From Thermomucor indicae-seudaticae (taxonomy: Eukaryota; Mucoromycota; Mucoromycetes; Mucorales; Lichtheimiaceae): DNA of 15,748 nt. The notes beneath the pieces are model-generated. The model did not search any database, was not told where the DNA came from, and was given only the letters and a program-made list of their open reading frames with translations. Location: positions 1 to 15,748 of the forward strand of contig JSYX01000720.1 in the NCBI GenBank assembly GCA_000787465.1, read 5' to 3'. The translations under genes were made by a program, and so were the position numbers. Shown piece after piece: positions 1 through 9,800 of this stretch; within the stretch, counting starts at the first letter, position 1; each line of letters starts with the position of its first letter.

Positions 1-107
1 AGCCGCCCAGGAGAAATCCACCCCTCGCCTAAATCTGATGTGCTCCAACGACACAAGGTATGGTTCTTATGTACCTCATTAGATATCAGTCACTGACTTT
101 AAGATAG

Positions 108-719
108 GTCAGTCGATCCAAACGAGCTGTGCTTCGCAGCTTTTATTATTCAAAAAGACGAAAAAAAGAAATTCGAACAGCACGCTTGTTGAGGAAGCGA
201 ACGTACGACCGTCTAGCGGCCAAGGAGAGAAATTTCATCGGCGAAAAGAAGACGGGGCAGAAGGGTGCGCGATTAATAATGTGTATTGGCACAGCAGGGA
301 CCGGTGTCGGCTCACGGATAAAGGGTCACTCAAGGCACGGCGGGAGTCAGTTGCGGAAACGACACCGACGGTACAGTAACGTGGCAATGACGAACGAGAG
401 AAACACCTCTCAGACATGCTTCACCTGTGGCTCGCCGGTTGTGCGACCAAAACGACGCATCCTTTCCGATGGCAAATGGAAGACCAAATCCATTAAGGGA
501 AGCTCTGTATGTTACAACAGCCGATACCCTAGCTATCGAACCGGCAGCAACACCAAAAACCGGGACGTAGAGGCTGCAGTTTGTATCACTTTAGCTGGTG
601 TGAGCACCATGCAAGGAAAAACTCTGCCTCTGTTCCGTGATAACGCCGGCCAGTGCAATACTGGAACCTCAAGCAACCGTGCTCCACCGTACCCACGGGA
701 TTACCGTAGTGGTAAGTAA
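108..719 (+). pseudogene. Degenerate Fanzor (eukaryotic TnpB-like) transposase, C-terminal part
   Basis: This is an open frame of about 200 codons with no usable ATG: it opens after a TAG at 105, and the first start-like codon is GTG at 129. Numbering from 129, I see a basic stretch at residues 5-35, then a G-T-G-x-G-S-R-x-x-G-H region (57-67). The acidic motif TNERNTSQTC (88-97) carries the putative RuvC-II Glu (E90), and a Cys-x-x-Cys follows at 97/100. A third Cys is at 128, and NRDVEAA (144-150) carries the putative RuvC-III Asp (D146). This order (Glu, CxxC, second Cys pair, NRD-AA) is characteristic of Fanzor/TnpB RNA-guided nucleases. The fourth zinc-ribbon Cys is replaced by Tyr133 (TAC at 525-527). 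The N-terminal half and RuvC-I Asp are not recognisable upstream, and stops lie at 30, 36 and 105. It is most likely a truncated, inactive relic. The family call is confident; inactivity is inferred. Confidence 0.72.
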
Positions 720-786
720 TATTCATATTGTACTATTAGAGCCAGATACTAATCCTAAGCCATATAGGCGTCAATTGGAGTACATC

Positions 787-863
787 TTGCGCTGGCGTGA
801 AACTCTACAGTGCGCAGTATGTACACCGTATCAAAAGGCCAATTCGGTTTAATACCAGCGCAA
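787..863. repeat. Short inverted repeat flanking the Fanzor relic
   Basis: TTGCGCTGG at 787-795 is the exact reverse complement of CCAGCGCAA at 855-863, with a 59-nt spacer. A related direct copy, CCAGCGCGAAA, lies at 878-888. The arms could be remains of transposon ends or a weak stem-loop. At nine bases they could also be chance, and no target-site duplication is visible. The rest of 720-972 shows no coding signal that I trust. Confidence 0.3.
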
Positions 864-972
864 AGTTGGGTTTGATGCCAGCGCGAAATGTATTTCCGCC
901 TGACGCAAATATCGCCTAAAAACCAGTATTTAGCTACACCCCAATAGTTACAGTACTAGTATGATCAAATGT

Positions 973-1310
973 TTATACTTGCAATCCCAGAGCGCTCTCG
1001 GTTTCTCTTACCATGTCATCTAAAACCTGCCGGATTTTCTCCCGCTTCGTGGGCGGTCTTGGAAACTCGATAAAGGCCTCTCCTCTGGATTGGTCTTGCA
1101 AAGTGTATGACACAGTGAATCCTCGGGCGTTGAGTGTTTCAAAGTCTGCTGACACTGCCGTGTCCTATTTGGCGAATTAACGGGCAAAAGCCGTCTCGAA
1201 ATGAGTAACCTTGTGCTTCAGGTAGCTGCTGGCGCTAGTTCACCTGCATGTGCGCTCATATAAGCTGCAATGGGTGCGCTATGAGGAACGATTGGATCGG
1301 GAGGTGCCAT
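973..1310 (-). CDS. Small protein of unknown function, probable two-exon gene
   Basis: Read on the minus strand, an ATG at 1310 opens a 67-nt exon (1310-1244) beginning MAPPDPIVPHSAPIAAY. It ends at a GT donor (1243-1242). An 89-nt intron ends with CAG at 1155, and exon 2 (1154-973) continues in frame to TAA. The spliced product is about 82 aa, with a motif GFTVSYTLQD and a C-terminal segment rich in charged residues (EFPRPPTKREKIRQVL) that looks like a real folded-domain end. The pattern YMSAHA...LNARGFTVSY...FPRPPTKRE..R.VL..M faintly recalls the DUF2470 (HugZ C-terminal) fold, but I cannot confirm this. The putative intron also contains a coding-like stretch in the exon 2 frame (YLKHKVTHFETAFAR, then stops). 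A frameshifted, decaying gene is therefore the alternative. The gene is divergent from the Rho-GAP gene. Confidence 0.45.
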
Positions 1311-1654
1311 GAAAATGACGTTGGAGGACGAGGGAAGACAGGCAGTTTTTGGTAGTTTCTCTCTCACGTAAGCATAATGCGGCCACGTTTTTCTTGGCTC
1401 GTGTTACACCGTTGGGTCCATGCAAAGGGTCTATATGACAAGGCGCATGCTTGGGAAAACGCTATATCATGCTTCAAGATATTGCAAAGCGCGTCTTTCG
1501 GGACCATAACGCGGATATCAAGAAGACGGTCCCACTTTTTGCGCTATAACCGGGACGGAATATGCTCACTGTTGCATATGCCACGCAGCATGATCCTGGA
1601 GTGTGCGTGGTACAAGATCACCCACCTCCGCTCTTCACCTTTTAACTTCTGCTC
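1311..1654. other. Divergent intergenic region upstream of the Rho-GAP gene
   Basis: This 344-nt spacer separates the putative start of the small minus-strand gene from the ATG of the F-BAR Rho-GAP gene, so it should hold the promoters of both. A CTATAA-like string occurs near 1543, but it is too isolated to call a TATA box. Open frames crossing it (for example from 1377 on the plus strand) have no family-like features and overlap the Rho-GAP start in another frame. Confidence 0.35.
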
Positions 1655-4515
1655 ATGTCCACATCCCTCCATTTCGATACCGCGTTTTGGTCGCCGCGGA
1701 ATCCGCACGACGCCCTCCCCGACTTTCAGACCGGTCTTCAAGCACTTCACAGTAAATTAAATCAAAGCAAAGTTGAGAATGACGAGATAATCGCCTTTGT
1801 CAAAGAGCGGATTGCTGTCGAAGAAGCTTACGCCAGCCGCTTGAGCGACCAGGCCAAGACGGCACTCAGATCTACCGGCTTCAATCGAGACGAAGGTGCC
1901 GGCCTTAAAAGCTGTTTCGAAAACATGAGAACAGCCAGTGAACGATTCGGGCAGCAGCATAAACAGATAGCAGCTGCCATGACGGACAAGGTCTTGAAGC
2001 CGTTGCAAAAGTTTCAGGACGAATACAAGCGCAATATTTTGATGAGCAAACAGTCGGTCGATGCAGCGCTTAAGCAGTTTGACGGTCTCGTAAAGACCAC
2101 CGAAAAGGCATCTTCAACATATCAGAAAAAGTGTCGCGAATTGGCCGAGCTAGAGGCATCCGAGCAGCAACGACAAAAGGAAGAAGTGCCTGTATCACCT
2201 CCGAAACCTAAACAAAAGGAAGAAGAGAAAGCGGCAAATGACGAGACAGTGATCTTGGGCCATCAACCAATATCGCAGATCGAGTTGGACGCACTAGTTC
2301 GCAGAATGCGCAGCGAGATCCCTATCGGTGACTATCGTGTACCTATCCTGGGCCGTTATGCAAACACGTCGACGGGTGAAGACATCTCTGTTTGGCTACA
2401 GCAGAATCTACCACAGTGCAAGGACTCTCCAGCCATGGCTGATGTAATCGCTCAACAACTTATCCATCCTTTGGGAGTTTTGCGGCTAGTGGGACAGCGC
2501 GGCAACAAATTTTCGCCTTCGGCACAGTCATTTTATCAATGGCGCCAGCGTGAAGACGATAACATGAGCGGGTCCGTGACAAATTCAAGTAGCACGTTAG
2601 GTGGTCTTTGGGAGCGGATCGGCGGCACACAGGGAGCAATGCCAGAAGAAAACTTGAAAAGAGCTCAACGCGAAGCCGCGTCTGCTGACGAAGCCTATCG
2701 AAGCGCCGTTAAGAGGACTGATCAGATGCGGATGGTTGTGGAGCAAGCTCTGGTACGTTGGAGGTTCTTGTCGCATTAACAAGAGAAGGAAGGCTAACTT
2801 GGCCACAGTTTGCCCACTTTGCTGAAATGGAGCAGATAGAGCTTCGACGACTTGGAACTATCAAGCAATGTGAGTGCACTTCCCACGCGTTACACATGTC
2901 AATCCGAGAGGCTTTGATTTAAAGTGGACACCAGTGTTTGCAGACTTCGTGTCATGCATCTCAGACACTATGCCAGCCGAAAAGGCAATAGTAGAAGAAA
3001 TGCTCGTATACCAAGAGTCATTAAAGCCAGAAACAGACATCCAATACATTGTACAGCAGTACTGCGTAGGTGGCTACACACCTACACCCATTTTATATGT
3101 AAACTATAACAACGGCATTGCACGAGGTAAATGCAGACCTTTTCATATCTGCGACAAGGTTCTCAATAGGAGCTGCAGATCAGATATTCGGTGTGCCACT
3201 GGAAGAGCTTGCTCAAGAGTCAGAGAACAATGTCCCAAGGTTTATAAATTGCATATTAGAAGCTATCGACAAAGGTATGCGCACACTAAAATAACCAAGT
3301 ATTCCCGGTTTCATTAACTGCTGAGTTAACGCAGATTCTAAAGAAATGAGCAAAGAAGGTGCGTATAGCAGAAAACTCATTTAAAAAGAGCGCATCTAAC
3401 GTACTAGAAGACAAGGCAAAGCTTTGGTCGACAAAGTTACCTCTTAGCAAAATGCACGCCACACGCACAGACCTGAACATTCCGAACGACCAAATAACAG
3501 TAGAGCTGTTGCAGCAGCAGGGCCCAGTGATGCTAGTGGCGTTATTGCGTTTATACCTCTTAGAATTACCGGAATGCCTTATGACCTTCGAGTTCTACGA
3601 CGCTGCGCAGGCCCTATACAGCAATAGTAAGTGATCTGACGTAAAAGACTTACAAATAATCGAGCAAAGATACCAAATTTTGGCATAGGTGGCCAGGATG
3701 ATAGTCTAAGACTTTCATCTTTAAGTAACTTGATCGCAACTCTACCAGCAGCACATTTTGCCACCTTGAATGCGTTAGCTTCCTGTATTGTCAAGTAAGT
3801 TGTCAGTTGCACAGTATTTCCTGCGGGGGCAGGTATTTATGATTCGACGCAACAACCATGCAGGTCGATCGAACAGCTAGAAGATAAAGATCAAGTCATA
3901 CACGCCATCAGCCAATCGCTAGGTCCTGCGATCCTTCGACCTCGAGTTGATTCCCTGACAACCCTGACGAGCCGGGTCCCTTCCCAGTTTGTGCAGGACG
4001 TTTTAAAGCATTATGACAACCTTTTCACTGAGTCTACGCTCAAGTCGCACGCAGAAAGTGAGAAGAGGCGACATGCGCGACCACTCGTAGCCCATAAATC
4101 TGACTATGCTCTGGCTGATCCTAACAGGAAGCAGCAGCAGCAGCAGCAGCCACAAGCACAGCGATGGGGATTAAAGAGTTTTATGCGTACTGGTGACGAA
4201 GGAAACAGCAACAAATGGGGTGTCATGGGAGTGTTCCAACGAAGCGCGACGGCCTCAATATCCTCCAGTAGTAGCATTGCGTCTTCAGAACGGCGTGCGT
4301 CCTCTTCATCGTTTACCCGGAGCGCAACCATGCCGTTGAGTGCGTCGTCTATTACACACGGTTCACCATCGCCTTCTCATTCTCCAGATAAGGGAGAAAA
4401 GCCGGCGGAAGTCGTGTTTGATTTGGCTGATCACATTCAACGCACTAATGCATCTGACGAAAAACCAGGTGCAGATGATGATACCCTTGACCCATTCTTT
4501 GACGATGACGAATAA
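1655..4515 (+). CDS. F-BAR-DEP-RhoGAP protein, Rgd2/Rga8 type (Rho-family GTPase-activating protein)
   Basis: Eight exons encode 815 aa: 1655-2752, 2809-2869, 2944-3126, 3170-3274, 3335-3358, 3408-3626, 3689-3794 and 3864-4515. Introns are 43-74 nt, and introns 1 and 5 have clear CTAAC branch sites. An F-BAR/FCH start (about 10-175, with the typical FW.....L..L..K..QSKVEN pattern) is interrupted by a DEP domain (about 200-305), and the F-BAR helices resume at about 320-440. RhoGAP spans about 448-650 (IFGVPLEEL, ALLRLYLLELPECL, LGPAILRPR). A Ser-rich, acidic-ended tail contains six CAG-encoded Gln (4132-4149). This order matches yeast Rgd2 and fission yeast Rga8, which bind curved membrane and turn off Rho/Cdc42 GTPases at growth sites and septa. 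The classical G-I-[FYW]-R arginine-finger motif is not visible in the model. The start fits the beginning of the FCH domain. The AATAAA at 4511 overlaps the stop. Confidence 0.9.
4132..4149 (+). repeat. (CAG)6 microsatellite coding poly-Gln in the Rho-GAP tail
   Basis: Six perfect CAG codons follow a Lys codon and are followed by Pro-Gln-Ala-Gln. The tract lies in the disordered region downstream of RhoGAP and could vary in length between strains. Confidence 0.85.
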
Positions 4516-5444
4516 AAAGATGAGTAGAACTTGTCTGTTGCCATACTGGGAATAGGCTACGGCGATTCTGCTCAAATTCTGCAAATGTTTTGAACTGAGA
4601 CAATGGGAGTGATCCCATAACAGGCAACCCGGCAATCAAAAAAAGGTGGCCCCTGAAGTTTCTTTTTTTTTCCTTTGCCAATGAATCCGGCATTGTGATC
4701 CAGCTTGGGGTTTTGCTCGTGGTATGAAAAGTTTCCCCCAAATATGTACATGCGTATGTTGTATATACGTACTCTGAGCTGGTACTTTCTGCGCGCTCAG
4801 GGTCTGATTAAAGCCGAATGATATTGGCGCTATCCAATATATGGTCTAGACGTTTCGGAGGAGTTTTCTGACGCGCTGGTCGTACCGCAGCGGCTATAAA
4901 GAAGTGTCAAAGCAAACGAAAAGGAAAATAGAAGAACGGTTCATCGATTTCCCATACCAAGACGTTAGTGATCGCAATTAAGTTTGGCAATGGATGATGT
5001 GAATGACAAATTGCTCAAGATCGTCAAGTTGCTCGCGAATACGTAGTTACAGAATTTGTCTCTATAGCTAAAAATTATGCACTTTTTTACGTCTCCCTGT
5101 GTCGTTTAAATTTGTATTCTGGTCGACGAAGCGGTTAGAACAGCGCGAGTACAACAAGCACCCCTCTCGTTCAGCCTGGACCTTGTTTCAAACGCCGGTC
5201 TCAATGTTGAAAGAAGGATGTTTACTTGCTTCTTTTATTTTCTTACAAGAAGTACACAAAATACGAATGCAGAAAAGGGGAAATGATACAGCTTTCCTTC
5301 GAGGTCTGAATCCTATGTCTTTCTGAAACAATGCATGCCATGGCTTGTCGTCGTTGTTACCCTTGCATGGGCGGAATTGTAAACGGCGGCCCGAACGGTG
5401 CCATCTTTTCCGGGAGCCGATAGAAAAAAAAATGGATCCCAAGC
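4516..5444. other. Intergenic region without a convincing gene
   Basis: This stretch is about 930 nt and contains the 3' flank of the Rho-GAP gene and upstream DNA of the LEA-2-like gene. I see poly-T/poly-A runs (for example 4664-4675 and 5425-5433) and a CCAAT at about 4833. An imperfect palindrome lies at about 4745-4772 (GTACATGCGTAT...TATATACGTAC). Open frames on both strands are low-complexity or lack any family-like motif. No tRNA or other structured RNA was recognised. Confidence 0.5.
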
Positions 5445-5456
5445 TATATATATAAA
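5445..5456 (+). promoter_or_regulatory. TATA box of the LEA-2-like gene
   Basis: TATATATATAAA lies 70 nt before the ATG at 5526 and is followed by a long pyrimidine-rich tract (about 5474-5516) of the kind found around fungal transcription starts. Initiation 25-35 nt downstream would place the mRNA start near 5475-5490. That excludes the in-frame ATG at 5463 and supports 5526 as the start codon. Confidence 0.65.
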
Positions 5457-5525
5457 GGTGCCATGGATGAAAAACCATTTCTTTTTTCGCTTCCTTTTTC
5501 CCTTTGTCTTCTTTCAAAAAGAGAT

Positions 5526-6582
5526 ATGACTTTCTCACGACAAACGGCATCATCACCGCCGCCACCGCCTGTGCATAGAATTATATCCCCAACGGCAGGG
5601 CCCCCGAGTTACTATAGCGAGAAACATGAACAAGAAGGTATACCCGTTGTCGCGGTGTCGGCTTAATGATTTATCCCCTTCATTAACAAGAACTCCGGAA
5701 AAACAAAAGACGCAACGATAGTGACACCCCATTCGATGCCTGATATGGATAATCATGACGAGGAAAGCAAACTCCACCGAAAACAACGACGACGGCCACC
5801 CTTGACTGAGCGCAATTGCTGCTGTCGATGGTTATGTTGCGCATGTTGCCTTCCTGTTTGGGCGCGCTGCATTGTCTGGTTCATTATCATCGGTATCATT
5901 ATCTGTATCATTGTGATTGGTGCCCTACTAGGTACTTTCAAGATGCCTACCGTGAATTTAGCCGGCGTTACAGAATTCCCTGGCGGAAACGCATCCCAAA
6001 TCACATATGATGGCAGCGTCTTTAAGCTCAATATCGGACTCATCGTCAACGTCAATAATCCCAATGTGTTACCTATCCATTTGTCCGACATGAATGCCAC
6101 GGTAAAGGGTCCCTCACTTGTGTCTTACGACCACCATGTTTGGCTCATCGTCACTTTTTTTCGTTTCCAGGCAACCATCCCAACTTCCGATGGAACAAGC
6201 GCTTATCTTGGAGACGGCTATCTGGCTCAGCAAACAGTTCCAACGCAAAGCAGCTACAATTTTACGTTTCCGTTCTCGATCGAATATGATCCCAGCTCAA
6301 CGTCTTCTCAAACCATGCTCAACACCCTCGTCGAGAATTGCGGCTTGACAGGTCAAAATGCCACCGATATAACAGTTAGTTACACCATTCATCTGGCCGC
6401 TCGAGTTCTGTTTGTCACCATTCATCCTACCATTTCCAACACTGCAACCTTCGCCTGTCCACTCACGGTAAGTAACTCCTCTTACGACAAATGCCGCTCC
6501 ACCTCATGCTCATCATTTCTATTAGAACGGCGGTATACCCGGGCTTTCTGGTGGACTCTTGAACGATGTTCTTGGCGACTGA
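5526..6582 (+). CDS. LEA-2-like (NHL/NDR1-like) type II membrane protein
   Basis: Four exons encode 285 aa: 5526-5637, 5710-6101, 6171-6467 and 6526-6582. The N-terminus is Pro-rich (PPPPP) and followed by a basic patch KLHRKQRRR (58-66). A Cys cluster at 74-84 (CCC, CC, CC) may be palmitoylated. One strongly hydrophobic membrane segment (about 91-112) precedes a LEA-2-type beta-sandwich domain (about 125-265) containing V-N-V-N-N-P-N-V-L-P and alternating hydrophobic strands. Positive charge before the membrane segment predicts an N-in type II topology. The sequons NAS, NAT, NFT and NAT all lie after it, consistent with lumenal or extracellular glycosylation. Family members elsewhere act at the plasma membrane or vacuole, in lipid transfer or stress. 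The specific role here is unknown. Intron 2 (69 nt) has no in-frame stop, so the frame reads through it. Convergent with the PH-protein gene. Confidence 0.8.
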
Positions 6583-6817
6583 AAAAGTTATCTATGTATA
6601 CCAACATTTGTCTTTGCTTTCCATGTACAATACCCCCCCGTATACACATGCACACCCCAACCTTTTGTACATTTTTTGACAACAATCGGATAAACATTGA
6701 TCGGCAGCAAAATCCGGGAAATCTTTCGTGCATCATGCAGGTATCACGCGCACAGACCTTGCTAAATTTTATATAGATGATACAAAATGCAAATTATGGA
6801 AGCTGGTATTACTATTA

Positions 6818-9800
6818 TTAAAAGTTGCCATTACTCCTTTGTCGTCGATGCTGATAGTTTGTTGTCATGGAGTTACGGTTGCCACACATGGAGTAGGTAG
6901 ACTGTGAAGCGACAGGATGTGGTTTCCCCAGAGGTATATTGTCGTCATCCTCGTTGTCATCTCGCGCCGTTTTGCTGTCCGCCGTCGTCATCATGCCATA
7001 GGGAGCGGGCGGCCACATGGTCGGATACATTGGGACTTGACCAGGATAAGGTGCTGCTTGAGGCACCATGTACATCATTGGCATCATGGACATGCGAGGA
7101 TCCATCATAGTCTGCTGAGCTGGCATCATGCCCATGGCTGGCATCATCATGGACATGCGTGGGTCCACCATTGGTGTAGCCATCATTGGCATCCGCGGAT
7201 CCATCATGCCCATATTCATTCCCATCATTCCATAGGGCTGGCTCACCATGACCTGCAAGACGTACACACATACAATTAGTCGGCCATAGCGTATCATATC
7301 ATCATAGAGACTTTACCTGTTGCTGCTGCGGAGGCGGTGAAGCCGGAGGCTGCATCATGGAAGACTGCCGCTGATTCATCAAGTATCGCTCTTTCTCTCG
7401 CTCCAGGGCACGCTCTTTCTCCATTTCAAGTAGTCGCCCTTTGACAGACTCTCGTTCTTTCCTCTCGTCTTCTAGTTGCGAAATCATGCCGACAAGACCA
7501 GTGCGAGGTTGTGGCGTCTTCTTGTCCGGAAGGTTCACAAGCGGCTGACCAGTTGCTCTAGCATACTCTTCCTGTAGGCGCGCAGGAGGTTGGTCTGGTC
7601 GGTACATGTCTAGCAAGCTATTCTGAGTAGCAAAGTGTTCGCCGAGCTGGGGTATAATGGGTCCCTGATCATTACTGCGGTTCTGTTCGTAAGGGTACCC
7701 ATACTGAGATCCACCTCCGTACGTGGGGGAATACATCGAGTCATATTGCATCATGGGTGATAGAGGTCCATTCATCATCATGCCTGGGCCGTCAGACATA
7801 GTTTCCCATTGTTGTTGTTGCTGCTGCTGCTGCTGTGGGTGATGAAGTTGTAATATATTGCTGGTTGAACGTCGTCCATTCTCTGCGCTATACATGGGTC
7901 TTTGATTCATCATTGCAGACGCTGGTCGCTGTCTCGGCATGACCCGCGAGCTGGTTTCCGATCCACTTGCCGAAGCACTGGATTGACTTGCTGCGCTACT
8001 TCCTGATCCACTAAGGCTGCTCTGCGGCCGAATAAGACCAGACGGATATCTTTTTCCCATAATTGCAGACGCTGGTCGAGCACCACCCATGGGCTGCTTC
8101 GCGGTGTTCGTTTCCTTCTTTTCATTGCTTGAAGTATTAGCATTTCCATTCACGTTTGCTGTTAAACCATGTTTTTTGTAGGCATCGATGAGAGATTCAA
8201 GTGGTGTAGAGGACGTGTCGGGAGCCGGCGAAGACGACAGTGACGAGGATGAAGATGATTCAGGTGATAAAGGAAGTGAAGATGCATTTTGAAGTGTAGG
8301 TGATTTTCTTGTGTTTTCGGAACGCGCCTCTACAGAGCCAAGGATTGAGGATGCAAAGTCGGTTGTCTCCTGTATTTCAGGCAAAGTGATAGTCGATTTC
8401 CTTCTACTGGTGTCAGTAGGTGTGGCTGAAGAAACGGATGACTTGGAACTCGTCTCAGATGCAGACTGAGATGAATCCGAAGCCAATGGTACACTCAAAC
8501 GCTTTTCGCCAGCTGCTGTTCCCTGCGTTTGACTCGGAGCTGATGGCTGTGAATGTTGCTTTTTCTTGCTGTAGAATACAGAATCCCCGCTGTCACTTTC
8601 TTCCTCGTCCTCCTCCTCTTCTTCGTCGTCGTTGCTCGAATCACTTGCGTATATGTTATTCTGCGACCCTCGCTGTTGCTGTGGTCCTACTGACATCATC
8701 GATGCTCGCTCTCTAGCATTTGTACCCGCCAAAGATGAAAATTGAGTTGAACTTCTTGTCATGGCTGCACGTATCGACGTCGTCGTCTCAACGTGAGGCA
8801 GTTGGCCAGAGGACACGGTGCGTCGTCGTGAATCAGGCAAAAATGTTGGCGTCTGTGGTATACCTGAAAGCAAAGGCATACTGCTGACACGTCCGTTCGA
8901 TGGCGGAGGCACTGCTGCGGCCTGAGCTCGAAGTTTATTTTGCAGGATACCGGCAAATGCCACCTTGTTGTCGACCAACGTCTCCACACTAACATCGACT
9001 TGCGAGACTTCCGAGAGCTCCAAGAAAAGCCGTGGGATATCAAACCGAGGCTCACCAAAGTTTAATGAGTGAATATTCGTCGGATCATCCAATAGCCGAG
9101 TGGGCCGCCCGTAAAGTTTGAAAGCGTCAAAGGTACCCACTAGCCACTGAACAAGTTCTTTCGCGTTGGAGGCCATGATAAGGGCGCTTGCTGATAACCG
9201 AAAGAGTTGCTGCTCTCCATTCGTTTTTGTCGTGTACATGTTACCTTCCACTTTCATCAAACTTGCCAGATCGACAAGCTGCGGAGATTCCGGATAGACA
9301 GTATATGCTTGCACAACATTAACAATATTCATCACAGGAAGCTTGGCCTTTTTGGACTCATAAAACATGAGCTGACCTCGTCCAGGGACTGACTTCTTGC
9401 CAAATAGCTTCTTTTCTTGCCGTCTATCTGTCACCACGGCCCAGTATTTCTGCCAGTCAGTAGAACCAGGAAACCGGACTTGGAGCCACCCCTCAGTTTT
9501 GGCTGGCCGTTTCACAAGCACATCCGAATATGTGGATCTTGTCACAAATTGCCTCGTGTAAATTTCGTGAATCCGCGAAGCCTCGAAACAAGACAGGCGA
9601 ATGGCCCGCACCCAAGCTGCTGCTGTTTCCTCATCTTCAGCCTCCAATAGATATCTATTTGATCCGGCTGAATTGAGCGCAAAAATATGCTGCTGCTGCG
9701 AGTTCGGCCCGTTCAATGTGTCTCCGACAAGATCCACATACGAATCTGTCACATTGATATATTGCGGCAAGACATTTGTTTCCTCCTCCCTCGATTCAGC

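Noticed and set aside
637..852. Plus-strand 71-codon frame downstream of the Fanzor relic
   Set aside because: It partly overlaps the relic in another frame and has no transposase or other motif.
1377..1760. Plus-strand 127-codon open frame
   Set aside because: It overlaps the Rho-GAP start in another frame and has no recognisable motifs.
4980..5035. Possible C/D-box snoRNA around GATGATG
   Set aside because: The C box is imperfect and no CTGA D box lies at a suitable distance.
5463..5525. Upstream in-frame ATG that would extend the LEA-2-like protein by 21 residues
   Set aside because: It lies only seven bases after the TATA box, so it should be outside the transcript.
5188..5565. Minus-strand 125-codon open frame
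   Set aside because: It crosses the TATA box and first exon of the LEA-2-like gene on the other strand and shows no domain-like sequence.
6917..7279. Plus-strand His-rich open frame of 120 codons
   Set aside because: It is the antisense of the Met-rich repeat exon (ATG read backwards gives CAT = His) and has no independent support.
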